Origin: Acidimicrobiaceae bacterium
Lineage (GTDB): Bacteria; Actinomycetota; Acidimicrobiia; Acidimicrobiales; Palsa-688
Direction: 5' to 3'
Length of the DNA: 14,450 bases
NCBI GenBank assembly: GCA_003156795.1
Contig: PMHU01000109.1
Location: 1-14,450, forward strand
How positions within the stretch are numbered: position 1 is the stretch's first letter; every line of letters starts with the position of its first letter. Position numbers and translations under genes: made by a program. The notes under the pieces are model-generated. The model had not been told where the DNA came from and ran no database searches. It saw only the letters and a list, made by a program, of their open reading frames with translations. Below are positions 6,062-13,097 of this stretch, piece after piece.

Positions 6062-7135
6062 CTAGCCCTTCTTCTGAACGAACGGCACGGGTACCACCTG
6101 CGCTGGTACGGGACGGCCCCGCAAGTCGATCTCGACTTCGGTGCCGGGACCGACACCTGGCGGCAAGAAGGCCAAGGCGATTCCGTGCCCGAGGACCGGC
6201 GAGAAGTTGCCGCTGGTGACTTCCCCGACCGGCTCGCCGGCGAGCAGTACTCGTGCGCCGGCTCGTGGCGGCTGCCGGTCGTGGGTGGCCAGGCCGGCCA
6301 AGAGCCTCGCTACTCCGCTCTTGCGTTCTCTCTCGAGGGCGTCGCGGCCTTGGAACCCTTCCGGCTTGTTCCACGACACCACCCAGCCGAGGCCCGCTTG
6401 CAACGGCGTGATGCCAGGACCAAGTTCGTGTCCGTGCAGAGGCAGCGCGGCCTCCAGACGGAGAGTGTCACGGGCTCCCAAACCGGCGGGAAGGACCCCG
6501 GCGGCCAGCACCGCCTCCCAAAACGACGGCGCCGCGTCGGCGGGCAGCGAGCACTCCACCCCGTCCTCGCCGGTGTATCCGGTGCCGGCGGCCACGCAGT
6601 CGTAACCGCTCCAGTCAAACCCGGTGACCCGGAAGCGTCCGACTGCCGATGCGTCCTTGGAAACCTGGCCGAGGCGGGCCCGGGCGCTGGGACCTTGCAC
6701 GGCGACGATGGCTCTCGTGGCGGTGACGTCACTGCCCCCGATGGCACCTCGGACCCGAGCCGTATTGGACGCGTTCGGCATGACGTCGAAGGTGTCGTTG
6801 TCGATCCACCAGACGATGATGTCGTCGAGGACCGACCCGTCGGCGTCATCCAGCAAATGCGTGTACTGGGCCCGCCCGGGGCCGATCTTGCCCAGGTCGT
6901 TGGTCAGCGTGCGCTGAAGAAGGGACTCGGCGTCAGCACCTTGAACCCGTACCGTGCCGAGATGGCTGACGTCGAAGGCCACCGCGTCGTTCCGACAGGC
7001 CAGGTGCTCGGCGATGGTGCCGCCGGCGTAGGAAAGGGGCATCTCCCACCCGCCGAAAGGCACCATCTTGGCCCCGAGGGCCCGGTGCGCCTCGTCCAGC
7101 GGAGAGCGCCGCAGCGTCGGCTCGGATTCGGTCAC
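6062..7135 (-). CDS. gcvT: Aminomethyltransferase, glycine cleavage T protein
   Basis: A 357-residue T protein of the glycine cleavage system. With GcvP, GcvH and GcvL it breaks glycine down in the cytoplasm. GcvT moves the methylene group from the aminomethyl-lipoyl arm of GcvH to tetrahydrofolate and releases ammonia. Family features: the opening SPLDEAHRALGAKMVPFGGWEMPLSY (11-36), FDVSHLGTVRV (54-64), the Asp pair in SVLDDIIVWW (101-110), where the catalytic aspartate region lies, GYTGEDGVE, and a C-terminal barrel with GEVTSGNFSPVLGHGIALAF. The length is typical. It starts with GTG at 7135, with TAGGCT six bases upstream, so a leaderless transcript is likely. The gene lies downstream of the gcvH-FHA-MerR-DUF151-MerR block on the same strand. 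The C-terminus ends in Lys-Lys-Gly. Confidence 0.95.
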   Translation of the reverse strand: MTESEPTLRRSPLDEAHRALGAKMVPFGGWEMPLSYAGGTIAEHLACRNDAVAFDVSHLGTVRVQGADAESLLQRTLTNDLGKIGPGRAQYTHLLDDADGSVLDDIIVWWIDNDTFDVMPNASNTARVRGAIGGSDVTATRAIVAVQGPSARARLGQVSKDASAVGRFRVTGFDWSGYDCVAAGTGYTGEDGVECSLPADAAPSFWEAVLAAGVLPAGLGARDTLRLEAALPLHGHELGPGITPLQAGLGWVVSWNKPEGFQGRDALERERKSGVARLLAGLATHDRQPPRAGARVLLAGEPVGEVTSGNFSPVLGHGIALAFLPPGVGPGTEVEIDLRGRPVPAQVVPVPFVQKKG

Positions 7136-7141
7136 TCCGGC

Positions 7142-7147
7142 AGCCTA
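7142..7147 (-). promoter_or_regulatory. Predicted -10 box (TAGGCT) for a leaderless gcvT mRNA
   Basis: TAGGCT lies at -12 to -7 from the GTG start of gcvT. The only purine-rich stretch (GGAG) touches the start codon and is too close to act as a ribosome binding site. The placement fits leaderless initiation at the G of GTG. Confidence 0.52.
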
Positions 7148-7215
7148 GAACCTGCGATTCGCCGACCTCGGATGGGGCGTCTTTAACGTCGAAACCGGCT
7201 CGATGACCTCGAAGG

Positions 7216-7755
7216 TCAGAGGGCGACGGACGCCTGAGCCTGCTTTGGTCCCGGCTCTGCCGGTCGGACCGCGACGTCTCCCCCGGAAGCGGGCGCGTCG
7301 GGACGACTGGACAATCCGAGGTCGGTTATGGCTGCCGCCAGCTCCGATACCACCCCGCCGAGGGGAACTATGTTGAGCACGGTCTGGCCCCCCTTGAGCA
7401 GGTCGATGATCTCCTCGCCGGAGTGGGCGAGGACCGACCGGGTGTCGTCGATGACCAGATTGGCCGAGGCCAGATCGTCTCCGGATGAACGCAGACAGTC
7501 GATGGCCCTGCGGGCCGCTTGCAGCGACACCCCGGAGTCGAGCAGGCGCTTGATGACCTTGAGCTGCACCAGGTCGGGGTACGAATACCGGCGCTGTGAC
7601 CCGCTCCCCCGAGCCTCGCTGATCGAGGGGTTCAGCAGATCGGTGCGAGCCCAGTAGTCCAGCTGCCGGTAGGTGATGCCCACGATCGAGCAGACCTGAG
7701 GTCCCCGGTAGCCGACTTCACTTTGTTCGTCACCAGACGCGACGCCAGCTGGCAT
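7216..7755 (-). CDS. MerR-family regulator (Rv1830-like)
   Basis: A 179-residue MerR-type regulator. The winged helix-turn-helix is at about residues 15-85: YRGPQVCSIVGITYRQLDYW, then the wing with GSGSQRRYSYPDLVQL, and helices KVIKRLLDSGVSLQAARRAI. A dimerisation or effector region follows (about 100-150, LLKGGQTVLNIVPLGGVVSELAAAI), and the tail is disordered. There is no metal-binding cysteine pattern. Position and order (gcvH, FHA, MerR, DUF151, MerR) match Rv1830 of Mycobacterium tuberculosis. The ATG at 7755 was preferred over an in-frame TTG five codons upstream because AGGGAGG sits 5 bases before it. It lies 127 bp after the DUF151 stop, beyond a cluster of hairpins, so it probably has its own promoter in that gap. 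The target genes are unknown; family knowledge suggests growth- or division-related control. Confidence 0.88.
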   Translation of the reverse strand: MPAGVASGDEQSEVGYRGPQVCSIVGITYRQLDYWARTDLLNPSISEARGSGSQRRYSYPDLVQLKVIKRLLDSGVSLQAARRAIDCLRSSGDDLASANLVIDDTRSVLAHSGEEIIDLLKGGQTVLNIVPLGGVVSELAAAITDLGLSSRPDAPASGGDVAVRPAEPGPKQAQASVAL

Positions 7756-7840
7756 CTCCGCCTCCCTCAAGGATCACATAGGAGTAGTTACGACAGTGTG
7801 CTCCACCGACCGCGCGAATGCAACCCGCTCTGCGGCGGTT

Positions 7841-7883
7841 GCTACCGCCCGGTAGCCCCCGAGGGGCCTCTAGGGCTCGCCCT
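7841..7883 (-). terminator. Three adjacent hairpins after the DUF151 stop, possible terminator
   Basis: Immediately downstream of the DUF151 stop (transcription runs leftwards) come AGGGC-GA-GCCCT (7872-7883), GCCCC-TCG-GGGGC (7855-7867) and GCTACC-GGGC-GGTAGC (7841-7856). All stems are perfect and the last two share a base or two, so they cannot all be fully formed at once. No U-tract follows, which is common in actinobacterial termination signals but weakens the call. The hairpins could also form on the other strand. Confidence 0.45.
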
Positions 7884-8377
7884 TAGCCGAAATCCTCGGG
7901 ACTGATGCCGTCTATGAAATCCCGGAATTCCGACACCAACTCGTCCGCATCGTTCCCGTCCTCCTCGTCGTCGGCGGGCAGGATGACTCCCTCCGCGTCG
8001 AGGAGATCCTCCTCGGCGTAAATGGCGGCGTCGACCCGGACGGCCAGCGCCACCGCGTCCGACGGGCGGGCCGACACGGTGTGTCGCGCCCCGCGAGTCA
8101 CGATCCGAATCTCGGCGAAGAAGGTGCGGTCGCGCAACTCGGTTATCACGATGCACTCGACGGTGGCGCCCAACTCCTCGAGCAGGTCCCGCATGAGATC
8201 GTGGGTCATCGGCCGGGGCGGCTCGACGCCCCGCTGCACGAAATCGATGGCCTGGGCCTCGGCCGGGCCGATATATATCGGCAGCGTCCTGTGATCCCCC
8301 GTCGTCTCCTGCAATAGGAGCAGGGGGTTATGGCTGGGCAACTCCACCCGCATTCCTCTCAGGTGCATCTCCACCAT
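7883..8377 (-). CDS. DUF151 / bifunctional nuclease (BFN) domain protein, Rv1829-like
   Basis: A 164-residue protein of the BFN/DUF151 family. The domain covers about residues 10-125: NPLLLLQETTGDHRTLPIYIG, then AEAQAIDFVQRG, RPMTHDLM, and the highly conserved SARPSDAVALAVR. Plant members show DNase and RNase activity, and a Thermotoga member has a known structure; the role in bacteria is unclear. An acidic tail (ADDEEDGNDADELVSEF) closes the protein. The length equals what I recall for Rv1829, and the gene sits between two MerR genes as in Mycobacterium. The ATG at 8377 was chosen over in-frame starts upstream (frame opens at 8431) because conserved sequence begins right after it and TATCGT lies six bases before it. 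It is 78 bp downstream of the first merR gene. Confidence 0.9.
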   Translation of the reverse strand: MVEMHLRGMRVELPSHNPLLLLQETTGDHRTLPIYIGPAEAQAIDFVQRGVEPPRPMTHDLMRDLLEELGATVECIVITELRDRTFFAEIRIVTRGARHTVSARPSDAVALAVRVDAAIYAEEDLLDAEGVILPADDEEDGNDADELVSEFRDFIDGISPEDFG

Positions 8378-8383
8378 GCCAAG

Positions 8384-8389
8384 ACGATA
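8384..8389 (-). promoter_or_regulatory. Predicted -10 box (TATCGT) for a leaderless DUF151 mRNA
   Basis: TATCGT is at -12 to -7 from the chosen ATG. It supports the shorter start over the longer open frame, and there is no ribosome binding site. Confidence 0.5.
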
Positions 8390-8455
8390 CCGCCACTGAC
8401 ATGTTTGCGAGGTGCGTATCAGCGCCGGCACGGCGGTGAGCAGCCCCGCCGACCC

Positions 8456-9643
8456 CTATCTGATCTCGCGGATGGCCTGATCAACCAGGGCCGCCCGGAG
8501 CTCGCCGCCCAGTCGGGCCAGCTCGCCGAGAGTCTCGGCCGCGTGGCGCCGCGACTGCGGGTTGCGCTGGCGGAGCAGCGGCAGGACGATCTGCTCGAAG
8601 AGCCCGGCCTCCCGGTCGGCCGCGTTGCGCCAAGCCCGAAGGTGGCGCACTTCGACGCCGTGGCGGGCGAACTCCGCCGCAGCGCGGACGATGTCCAGCG
8701 ATCCCTCCTCGAAGTACGGCGTGCCCGCCACCACCGCGTGGGCGTTGATGAGCCCGAACTGCTTGAGCTCGTTGACCAGAGCGGGGGTCGCGCCGACGGC
8801 AGCCGCCAGCTCCTCGGCGCTGTAGCTGTCGGCTTCGTCGACCGGGTCGCTCCCCCGGCGCGACGCCGCCGAACTGGTCTTTCCCGTCGGAGTTGCCGAG
8901 ACTGACTCCTCGGGGCTTGGCTCGTCGGGCTTTGCCTCGCCGGGCTTTGGCTCGTCGGGAGCTGGCTCCACTCGCGGTGGCGCGAACAGCGAGGGTGTTG
9001 CCGCGATGGCGGGAGAAACAGCCTTCGAGGCCTTCGTCCCCTCGGCCTGGCCCGTCTGACCGGGCGGGACGTCTGGTGCCGTGGCCTTGGCCGGGCGGGC
9101 CGAATGGCGCGACTTCTGGCCCGGCGCGTTGGACGGCCGGCTTGCGGGGCGATCCGGGTCCACACCGGAAGCGGAAGACGGATGCTCAGCCGAGGCCCGG
9201 TCAGCCAGCGTCACCGAGGACCCGGTCGGATCGATCCCGGACTCGCTGCCAAACAGGGTGGAAGCTCCGGCGAACAGGCTGGGCACACGCGTTTTCAGCC
9301 CGGAGGGAACGACCTCCTGATCCATGGCTTCCTCTGGAGTCATGATCTCGGCGGTGGCCGGGACGTGGCCCTCCTCGCCGAGTTCTTCACCCTCCTCGCC
9401 CTGCTCGGTTAGGCGGCCGCGGATGACCTTGAGCGGAAGAAAGTGCTCTCGCTGCTGGCGCAGTATCCAGCGCAGCCTTTCCACGTCGTGGTCGTAGAAC
9501 TTGCGATACCCCGACGGCGTGCGCTCCGGATCCACGAGGCCCTGGCTTTCCAGGAAGCGTATTTTCGAGATGGTGACGTCGGGGAACTCCTCGCGCAAAA
9601 GCGAGAGAACTTCGCCGATCGAAAGGTGAGATCGCTCGGCCAT
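8456..9643 (-). CDS. MerR-family regulator with a long disordered linker (Rv1828-like)
   Basis: A 395-residue two-domain regulator. The N-terminal MerR winged helix covers about 5-80 (LSIGEVLSLLREEFPDVTIS, GLVDPERTPSGYRKFYDHDVERLRWIL). The C-terminal domain covers about 273-392 (YSAEELAAAVGATPALVNEL, GTPYFEEGSLDIVRAAAEF, GVEVRHLRAWRNAADREAGL, LLRQRNPQSRRHAAETLGEL) and matches the second helical domain of Rv1828. Between them lies a linker of about 190 residues, rich in Pro, Ala, Ser and Glu, with an acidic start (EEGEELGEEG) and a repeated EPKPGEAKPDEPSPEES section at 231-247. Rv1828 is about 250 residues, so the linker is an insertion of roughly 140. It begins 4 bp after the FHA gene stop and so is probably co-transcribed with gcvH and the FHA gene. 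Confidence 0.9.
   Translation of the reverse strand: MAERSHLSIGEVLSLLREEFPDVTISKIRFLESQGLVDPERTPSGYRKFYDHDVERLRWILRQQREHFLPLKVIRGRLTEQGEEGEELGEEGHVPATAEIMTPEEAMDQEVVPSGLKTRVPSLFAGASTLFGSESGIDPTGSSVTLADRASAEHPSSASGVDPDRPASRPSNAPGQKSRHSARPAKATAPDVPPGQTGQAEGTKASKAVSPAIAATPSLFAPPRVEPAPDEPKPGEAKPDEPSPEESVSATPTGKTSSAASRRGSDPVDEADSYSAEELAAAVGATPALVNELKQFGLINAHAVVAGTPYFEEGSLDIVRAAAEFARHGVEVRHLRAWRNAADREAGLFEQIVLPLLRQRNPQSRRHAAETLGELARLGGELRAALVDQAIREIR
8903..8968 (-). repeat. Short coding repeats in the MerR linker
   Basis: Codons 226-247 of the long MerR encode degenerate repeats of about six residues (EPAPD, EPKPG, EAKPD, EPSPEE). At DNA level these are near-copies of an 18-base unit (GGCTTTGSCTCGYCGGG type on the plus strand). 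They point to slippage-driven growth of the linker. Confidence 0.6.
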
Positions 9644-9647
9644 CGGC

Positions 9648-10142
9648 CTACCCGCCTACCAATTCGTAAAGAAATACGAGCCGGAATTTCCCGATCTGCA
9701 GCTCGTCGCCGCTGTGTACGTCGGCCTGCTCGATGCGTTCCCGGCTGAGGTAGGTACCGTTCAACGAACCGACGTCGCTGACCGTGAAGGTCCCGTCATG
9801 GTGGCGGACTTCGGCATGTCGTCGCGAGACCGTCACGTCATCCAGGAAGATGTCGCTGTCTGGATGGCGTCCAATCGTGGTCTTGCCGGCACCCAAGGCG
9901 AATCTGGAACCCGCGTTCGGGCCCCGCTTGACCACCAGGAGTCCCACTCCGGCGGGATAGTCACCAACCGACACCGTGACCTCCTCCTCGCTCACCTCGC
10001 CCGCCGCCTCGACCGGGGTCAGCGTGATGGTGGTAACGGCCGGGTCGCCGGGAAGGCGTTCGAGTACCGCCCCGCACGAGGAACAGAAGTTGGAGCCCTC
10101 GGGATTACGGTGCCCACAGCGGTTGCAGAAGATCGGCGTCAC
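9648..10142 (-). CDS. Zinc-ribbon FHA-domain protein (GarA-like)
   Basis: A 164-residue protein. An N-terminal zinc ribbon has Cys6, Cys9, Cys20 and Cys23 (CNRCG and CSSCG). A flexible segment (25-60) follows, then an FHA domain (about 66-160) that binds phosphothreonine, with Gly91-Arg92, Ser106-Arg-Arg-His109 and Asn128-Gly-Thr130, the key binding residues. The position directly after gcvH matches GarA (Rv1827)/OdhI, which controls 2-oxoglutarate metabolism enzymes when unphosphorylated. GarA carries an ETTS-type phosphosite before the FHA domain. Here that exact motif is missing, but VTTITLT at 36-42 offers threonines in the same place. Mycobacterial GarA has no zinc ribbon. The GTG at 10142 is 11 bp after the gcvH stop and is the only start before the first Cys. 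Confidence 0.9.
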   Translation of the reverse strand: MTPIFCNRCGHRNPEGSNFCSSCGAVLERLPGDPAVTTITLTPVEAAGEVSEEEVTVSVGDYPAGVGLLVVKRGPNAGSRFALGAGKTTIGRHPDSDIFLDDVTVSRRHAEVRHHDGTFTVSDVGSLNGTYLSRERIEQADVHSGDELQIGKFRLVFLYELVGG

Positions 10143-10153
10143 TCCCTCGGCCG

Positions 10154-10534
10154 TCAGCTCTCGATTAGCTTCCGGTACCCCTCGGCGTCCAAAAGCGAGG
10201 AAACGGCGTCGGCGTCGTCAGGTGCGATCACGCAGAGCCAGCCTTCGCCGTAGGGGTCCTCGTTGAGCCTCTGGGGCGCTTCGGCCAGGTCGGGGTTGAC
10301 GTCGACCACGGTGCCGCTTATCGGGGCGTACACGTCTGACACCGACTTAGTCGACTCGACCTCGGCGAACGCGTCCCCGACGGACACCTTTGATCCGGGT
10401 TCGGGCAGCTGCACGAAAACGACGTCGCCGAGGGCATCCTGGGCGTAGTCGGTGATTCCCATTCTGAGATGCCCCCCCTCGAGGCGGGTCCACTCATGAT
10501 CCGTCGTATAGCGGAGATCGTCGGGGACGTTCAT
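10154..10534 (-). CDS. gcvH: Glycine cleavage system H protein
   Basis: A 126-residue lipoyl carrier that shuttles the aminomethyl group of glycine between GcvP, GcvT and GcvL. The family pattern is complete: LRYTTDHEW (7-15), MGITDYAQDALGDVVFVQLP (25-44), the lipoylation site Lys63 in VESTKSVSD, and the closing region NEDPYGEGWLCVI. The length is normal. Downstream, the FHA gene starts after 11 bp and the MerR gene follows it, forming a tight operon. This arrangement links glycine cleavage to GarA-type regulation. The start at 10534 has a GAGGA very close to it and TAAGTT seven bases upstream, so either leaderless or weakly led translation is possible. Confidence 0.96.
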   Translation of the reverse strand: MNVPDDLRYTTDHEWTRLEGGHLRMGITDYAQDALGDVVFVQLPEPGSKVSVGDAFAEVESTKSVSDVYAPISGTVVDVNPDLAEAPQRLNEDPYGEGWLCVIAPDDADAVSSLLDAEGYRKLIES

Positions 10535-10541
10535 TCCTCGG

Positions 10542-10547
10542 AACTTA
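10542..10547 (-). promoter_or_regulatory. Predicted -10 box (TAAGTT) of the gcvH operon
   Basis: TAAGTT lies at -13 to -8 from the gcvH ATG, in the 58-bp gap after the large fusion gene. It would start the gcvH-FHA-merR transcript with almost no leader. The match to TANNNT is good but the -35 region is not convincing. Confidence 0.45.
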
Positions 10548-10592
10548 CTGGACGCGCTCCGCCGTTGCTACCGCCGCCGACGACGGGAGCAC

Positions 10593-13097
10593 TCAAGCCC
10601 TCAGGACGTTACGAATTCGCCGGGCGTAGCCCTGGGCCCGGGCCCTGGCGTCAGAGTCGGTCTCGGCCTCGGACCAGACGTGCGTCAGCGCCTCTTCTGG
10701 GTCCGGGAGCACCAGCGCCCATCCATCGTCGTGGAGCACCTTCACCCCGTCGATGAGGAGCACGTCCCGATCCTTGGTCCACTCCATGACCATGCGCATC
10801 ACCAAGCCCTTCTTCTCCCACGGGGTCACGACGGCTTCGTGGGCCAGGCGGACCACCGGGAGACGACCGACGATCTGAGACAGCCTGCTTCCGGTGGACG
10901 CCAGAAGACCGAGCGTTTCCACCAGCGTCGCCACGGCGTCGTAGGCAGGTAGGAACGACGGAAAGATGTATCCGCCCTCCTGGCTGGCCGCGAACCTGAC
11001 CCCCGGGCGGGAAGCGACTTCCATGAGATGAGGGGTCGAGAGCTTCGTCCACAACAGCTCCGCCCCCGCCTCCTCGCACATGGCCTCCACGCCGCGGCCC
11101 ACCGAAACTGGAAGCGCGACCGTGGGCGCGCCTGTCCCCCGCTTCTCCGCGTCCGCCAGGACGAGATGGAGGAGAGCCATGAGCCCCTGATCGTCGGTCA
11201 CGATGTGGCCGGTGTCGTCGACAAAGGTGATGTACTCGCCGTCAGTGTCGATGACGGCCCCCACGTGAGCACCCGACGCTTTGACCAGGCCAGAGACGTG
11301 GGCGGCGTGCTCCCACCGGTCGAATGACAGAGACTGCCGGGTGGACGCATACGGGTTGACCGACAGGACTTCTGCCCCGAGCTTGGATAGGACGTTTGGC
11401 ATCACGAAGCTGGCCGCGCCGTAGGCATAGTCGAGTACCACTTTGAAGCGCGCCGACCGAATGGCTTCGACGTCCACGGTCTCCATGAGCAACGCCGTGT
11501 AGAACTCCGCTGTCCGTACCGGGAAGCGCAGGTCCCCTATCTCGCCGGCCAGAGATCGTCGGTAGTCCTCGCGGTAGAAAAGGCGTTCGATCTTCTTTTG
11601 GGCGGCTTCGGAGATGTCGATCCCGCTGGAATCGAAGAACCTGATGATCACCGATTGCGGATCGTCGCGGGCCAGGCGGACCGACAGACCGCCCGCCCCC
11701 CCTTCGTTGCGCACGCCGAAGCGTGTCACGGGAACCGTCGCCACTTCGAGGTCGGAGACGTCCACGCCCGCCGCGTTGAGGCCGACCATGAGGGCCCGCT
11801 TCAGCACCCGGGCCGCCCGGCTGGTGTCTCGAGACGCCACGACGGTCGAGCCCTTCTTCATCGTCGTGCCGTACGCCATCGCCAGCCGGACGGCCAACTC
11901 GGGCGAAATATCGACGTTGGCCAGGCCTTCGACTCCGGTGCGACCGAACAGTTTTCTCGCGCCGCGCGACTCCCAAACGATCGACGAGTTGACGATCGCC
12001 CCGTGCTCGACGGTCTTGAAGGGATAGACCTTCACCCCGGGTTGGATCACGGCGTGCTCGCCGATGAAGCACTCGTCGCCGATCACCACCCCTTCCTCCA
12101 ACCTGGCCCCACGCCTCAAGTCGCTGGACCGACCGACCACGGCGCCCCTCAAGCGCACTCCTGGGCCGATATAGACGTTGTCGTGCACGACCGACCTCTC
12201 GATGAATGCGTCAGCCCCGACCCGCACATTCGACCCGAGGACGGAGTACTCCGCCAAGCGGGCACCGGCCTCGATCCGGCAGTAGTCGCCGATGATTGCG
12301 GGTCCGTCGATCGTTGCGGCCGGGTCGATCTCGGAACCTTCGCCGAGCCAGATTCCCTCGCCCATCTGGAACCCTGGCAGGTCGAGGGCCACCTGGGCGT
12401 CTTGCACGTCCTGGTGAACCCTGATGTAGGAGTCCAAGGTTCCGACATCCTCCCAGTACCCGTCGGCCACGTAGCCAAAAACGGCCAGGCCGTCGTCGAG
12501 CAGGCGGGGGAACACGTCGGAGGAGAAGTCCACTGATTTCTCGGGCTCGATGTATTCGAAGACCTCGGGCTGGAGGACGTATATCCCGGTGTTGATGGTG
12601 TCGGAGAACACCTCACCCCAACTCGGCTTCTCGAGGAACCGCTCGACCGAACCGTCTTCTCGTGTGATGACGATGCCGAACTCGAGCGGATTCTCCATCG
12701 ACTTCAGCCCAATGGTGGCCAGCGCTTTCCTATCCGAGTGGAAAGTGACGATCCGACCGAGATCGATGTCGGTCAGCACGTCACCGGAGATGACGAGAAA
12801 GGGCTCATCCAGCTCGTCCATGGCGTTGCGCACGGATCCCGCCGTCCCGAGCGGAGTCTCCTCGGTGGCGTAGACCATGCGGACCCCGAACTCGGAGCCG
12901 TTACCGAAATAGGTGCGTATGGCGTTGGCCTGATAGGCCACCGTCACGACGATGTCGTCGAAGGCGTGCTTCTTGAGGAGCTCGACGATGTGCTCCATCA
13001 TGGGTCGGTTCGCGATCGGCATCATCGGCTTCGGCTGGTTGGACGTCAGTGGACGCAATCGCGTCCCTTCTCCCCCTGCCATTATCACGGCCTTCAT
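10593..13097 (-). CDS. Sugar-1-phosphate nucleotidyltransferase / LbH / degenerate phosphomannomutase fusion
   Basis: An 834-residue fusion. Residues 1-235 form a nucleotidyltransferase (GGEGTRLRPLTSNQPKPMMP at 8-27, SGDVLTDID at 104-112, FLEKP at 154-158, NTGIY at 169-173), probably a mannose-1-phosphate guanylyltransferase or glucose-1-phosphate relative. Residues 250-375 are left-handed beta-helix hexapeptide repeats. Residues 380-834 follow the phosphomannomutase/phosphoglucomutase fold, but key sites are altered: the catalytic-serine loop TASHNP is LARDDP (475-480, Ser to Arg477), the metal loop DGDxDR is DTDGEY (617-622), and the C-terminal phosphate-binding SGTEP loop is not recognisable. 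The mutase half may be inactive and regulatory. The ATG at 13097 was chosen for its GAGGAGG at 7 bp, its 4-bp overlap with the pgsA stop, and the direct start of the conserved domain; the frame stays open to 13214. Confidence 0.88.
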   Translation of the reverse strand: MKAVIMAGGEGTRLRPLTSNQPKPMMPIANRPMMEHIVELLKKHAFDDIVVTVAYQANAIRTYFGNGSEFGVRMVYATEETPLGTAGSVRNAMDELDEPFLVISGDVLTDIDLGRIVTFHSDRKALATIGLKSMENPLEFGIVITREDGSVERFLEKPSWGEVFSDTINTGIYVLQPEVFEYIEPEKSVDFSSDVFPRLLDDGLAVFGYVADGYWEDVGTLDSYIRVHQDVQDAQVALDLPGFQMGEGIWLGEGSEIDPAATIDGPAIIGDYCRIEAGARLAEYSVLGSNVRVGADAFIERSVVHDNVYIGPGVRLRGAVVGRSSDLRRGARLEEGVVIGDECFIGEHAVIQPGVKVYPFKTVEHGAIVNSSIVWESRGARKLFGRTGVEGLANVDISPELAVRLAMAYGTTMKKGSTVVASRDTSRAARVLKRALMVGLNAAGVDVSDLEVATVPVTRFGVRNEGGAGGLSVRLARDDPQSVIIRFFDSSGIDISEAAQKKIERLFYREDYRRSLAGEIGDLRFPVRTAEFYTALLMETVDVEAIRSARFKVVLDYAYGAASFVMPNVLSKLGAEVLSVNPYASTRQSLSFDRWEHAAHVSGLVKASGAHVGAVIDTDGEYITFVDDTGHIVTDDQGLMALLHLVLADAEKRGTGAPTVALPVSVGRGVEAMCEEAGAELLWTKLSTPHLMEVASRPGVRFAASQEGGYIFPSFLPAYDAVATLVETLGLLASTGSRLSQIVGRLPVVRLAHEAVVTPWEKKGLVMRMVMEWTKDRDVLLIDGVKVLHDDGWALVLPDPEEALTHVWSEAETDSDARARAQGYARRIRNVLRA

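Noticed and set aside
7838..10575. The 12-mer GTTGCTACCGCC occurring at 7838-7849 and 10564-10575, each upstream of a gene
   Set aside because: A few shared 12-mers are expected by chance in 14 kb of GC-rich DNA, and the spacing to the two genes differs.
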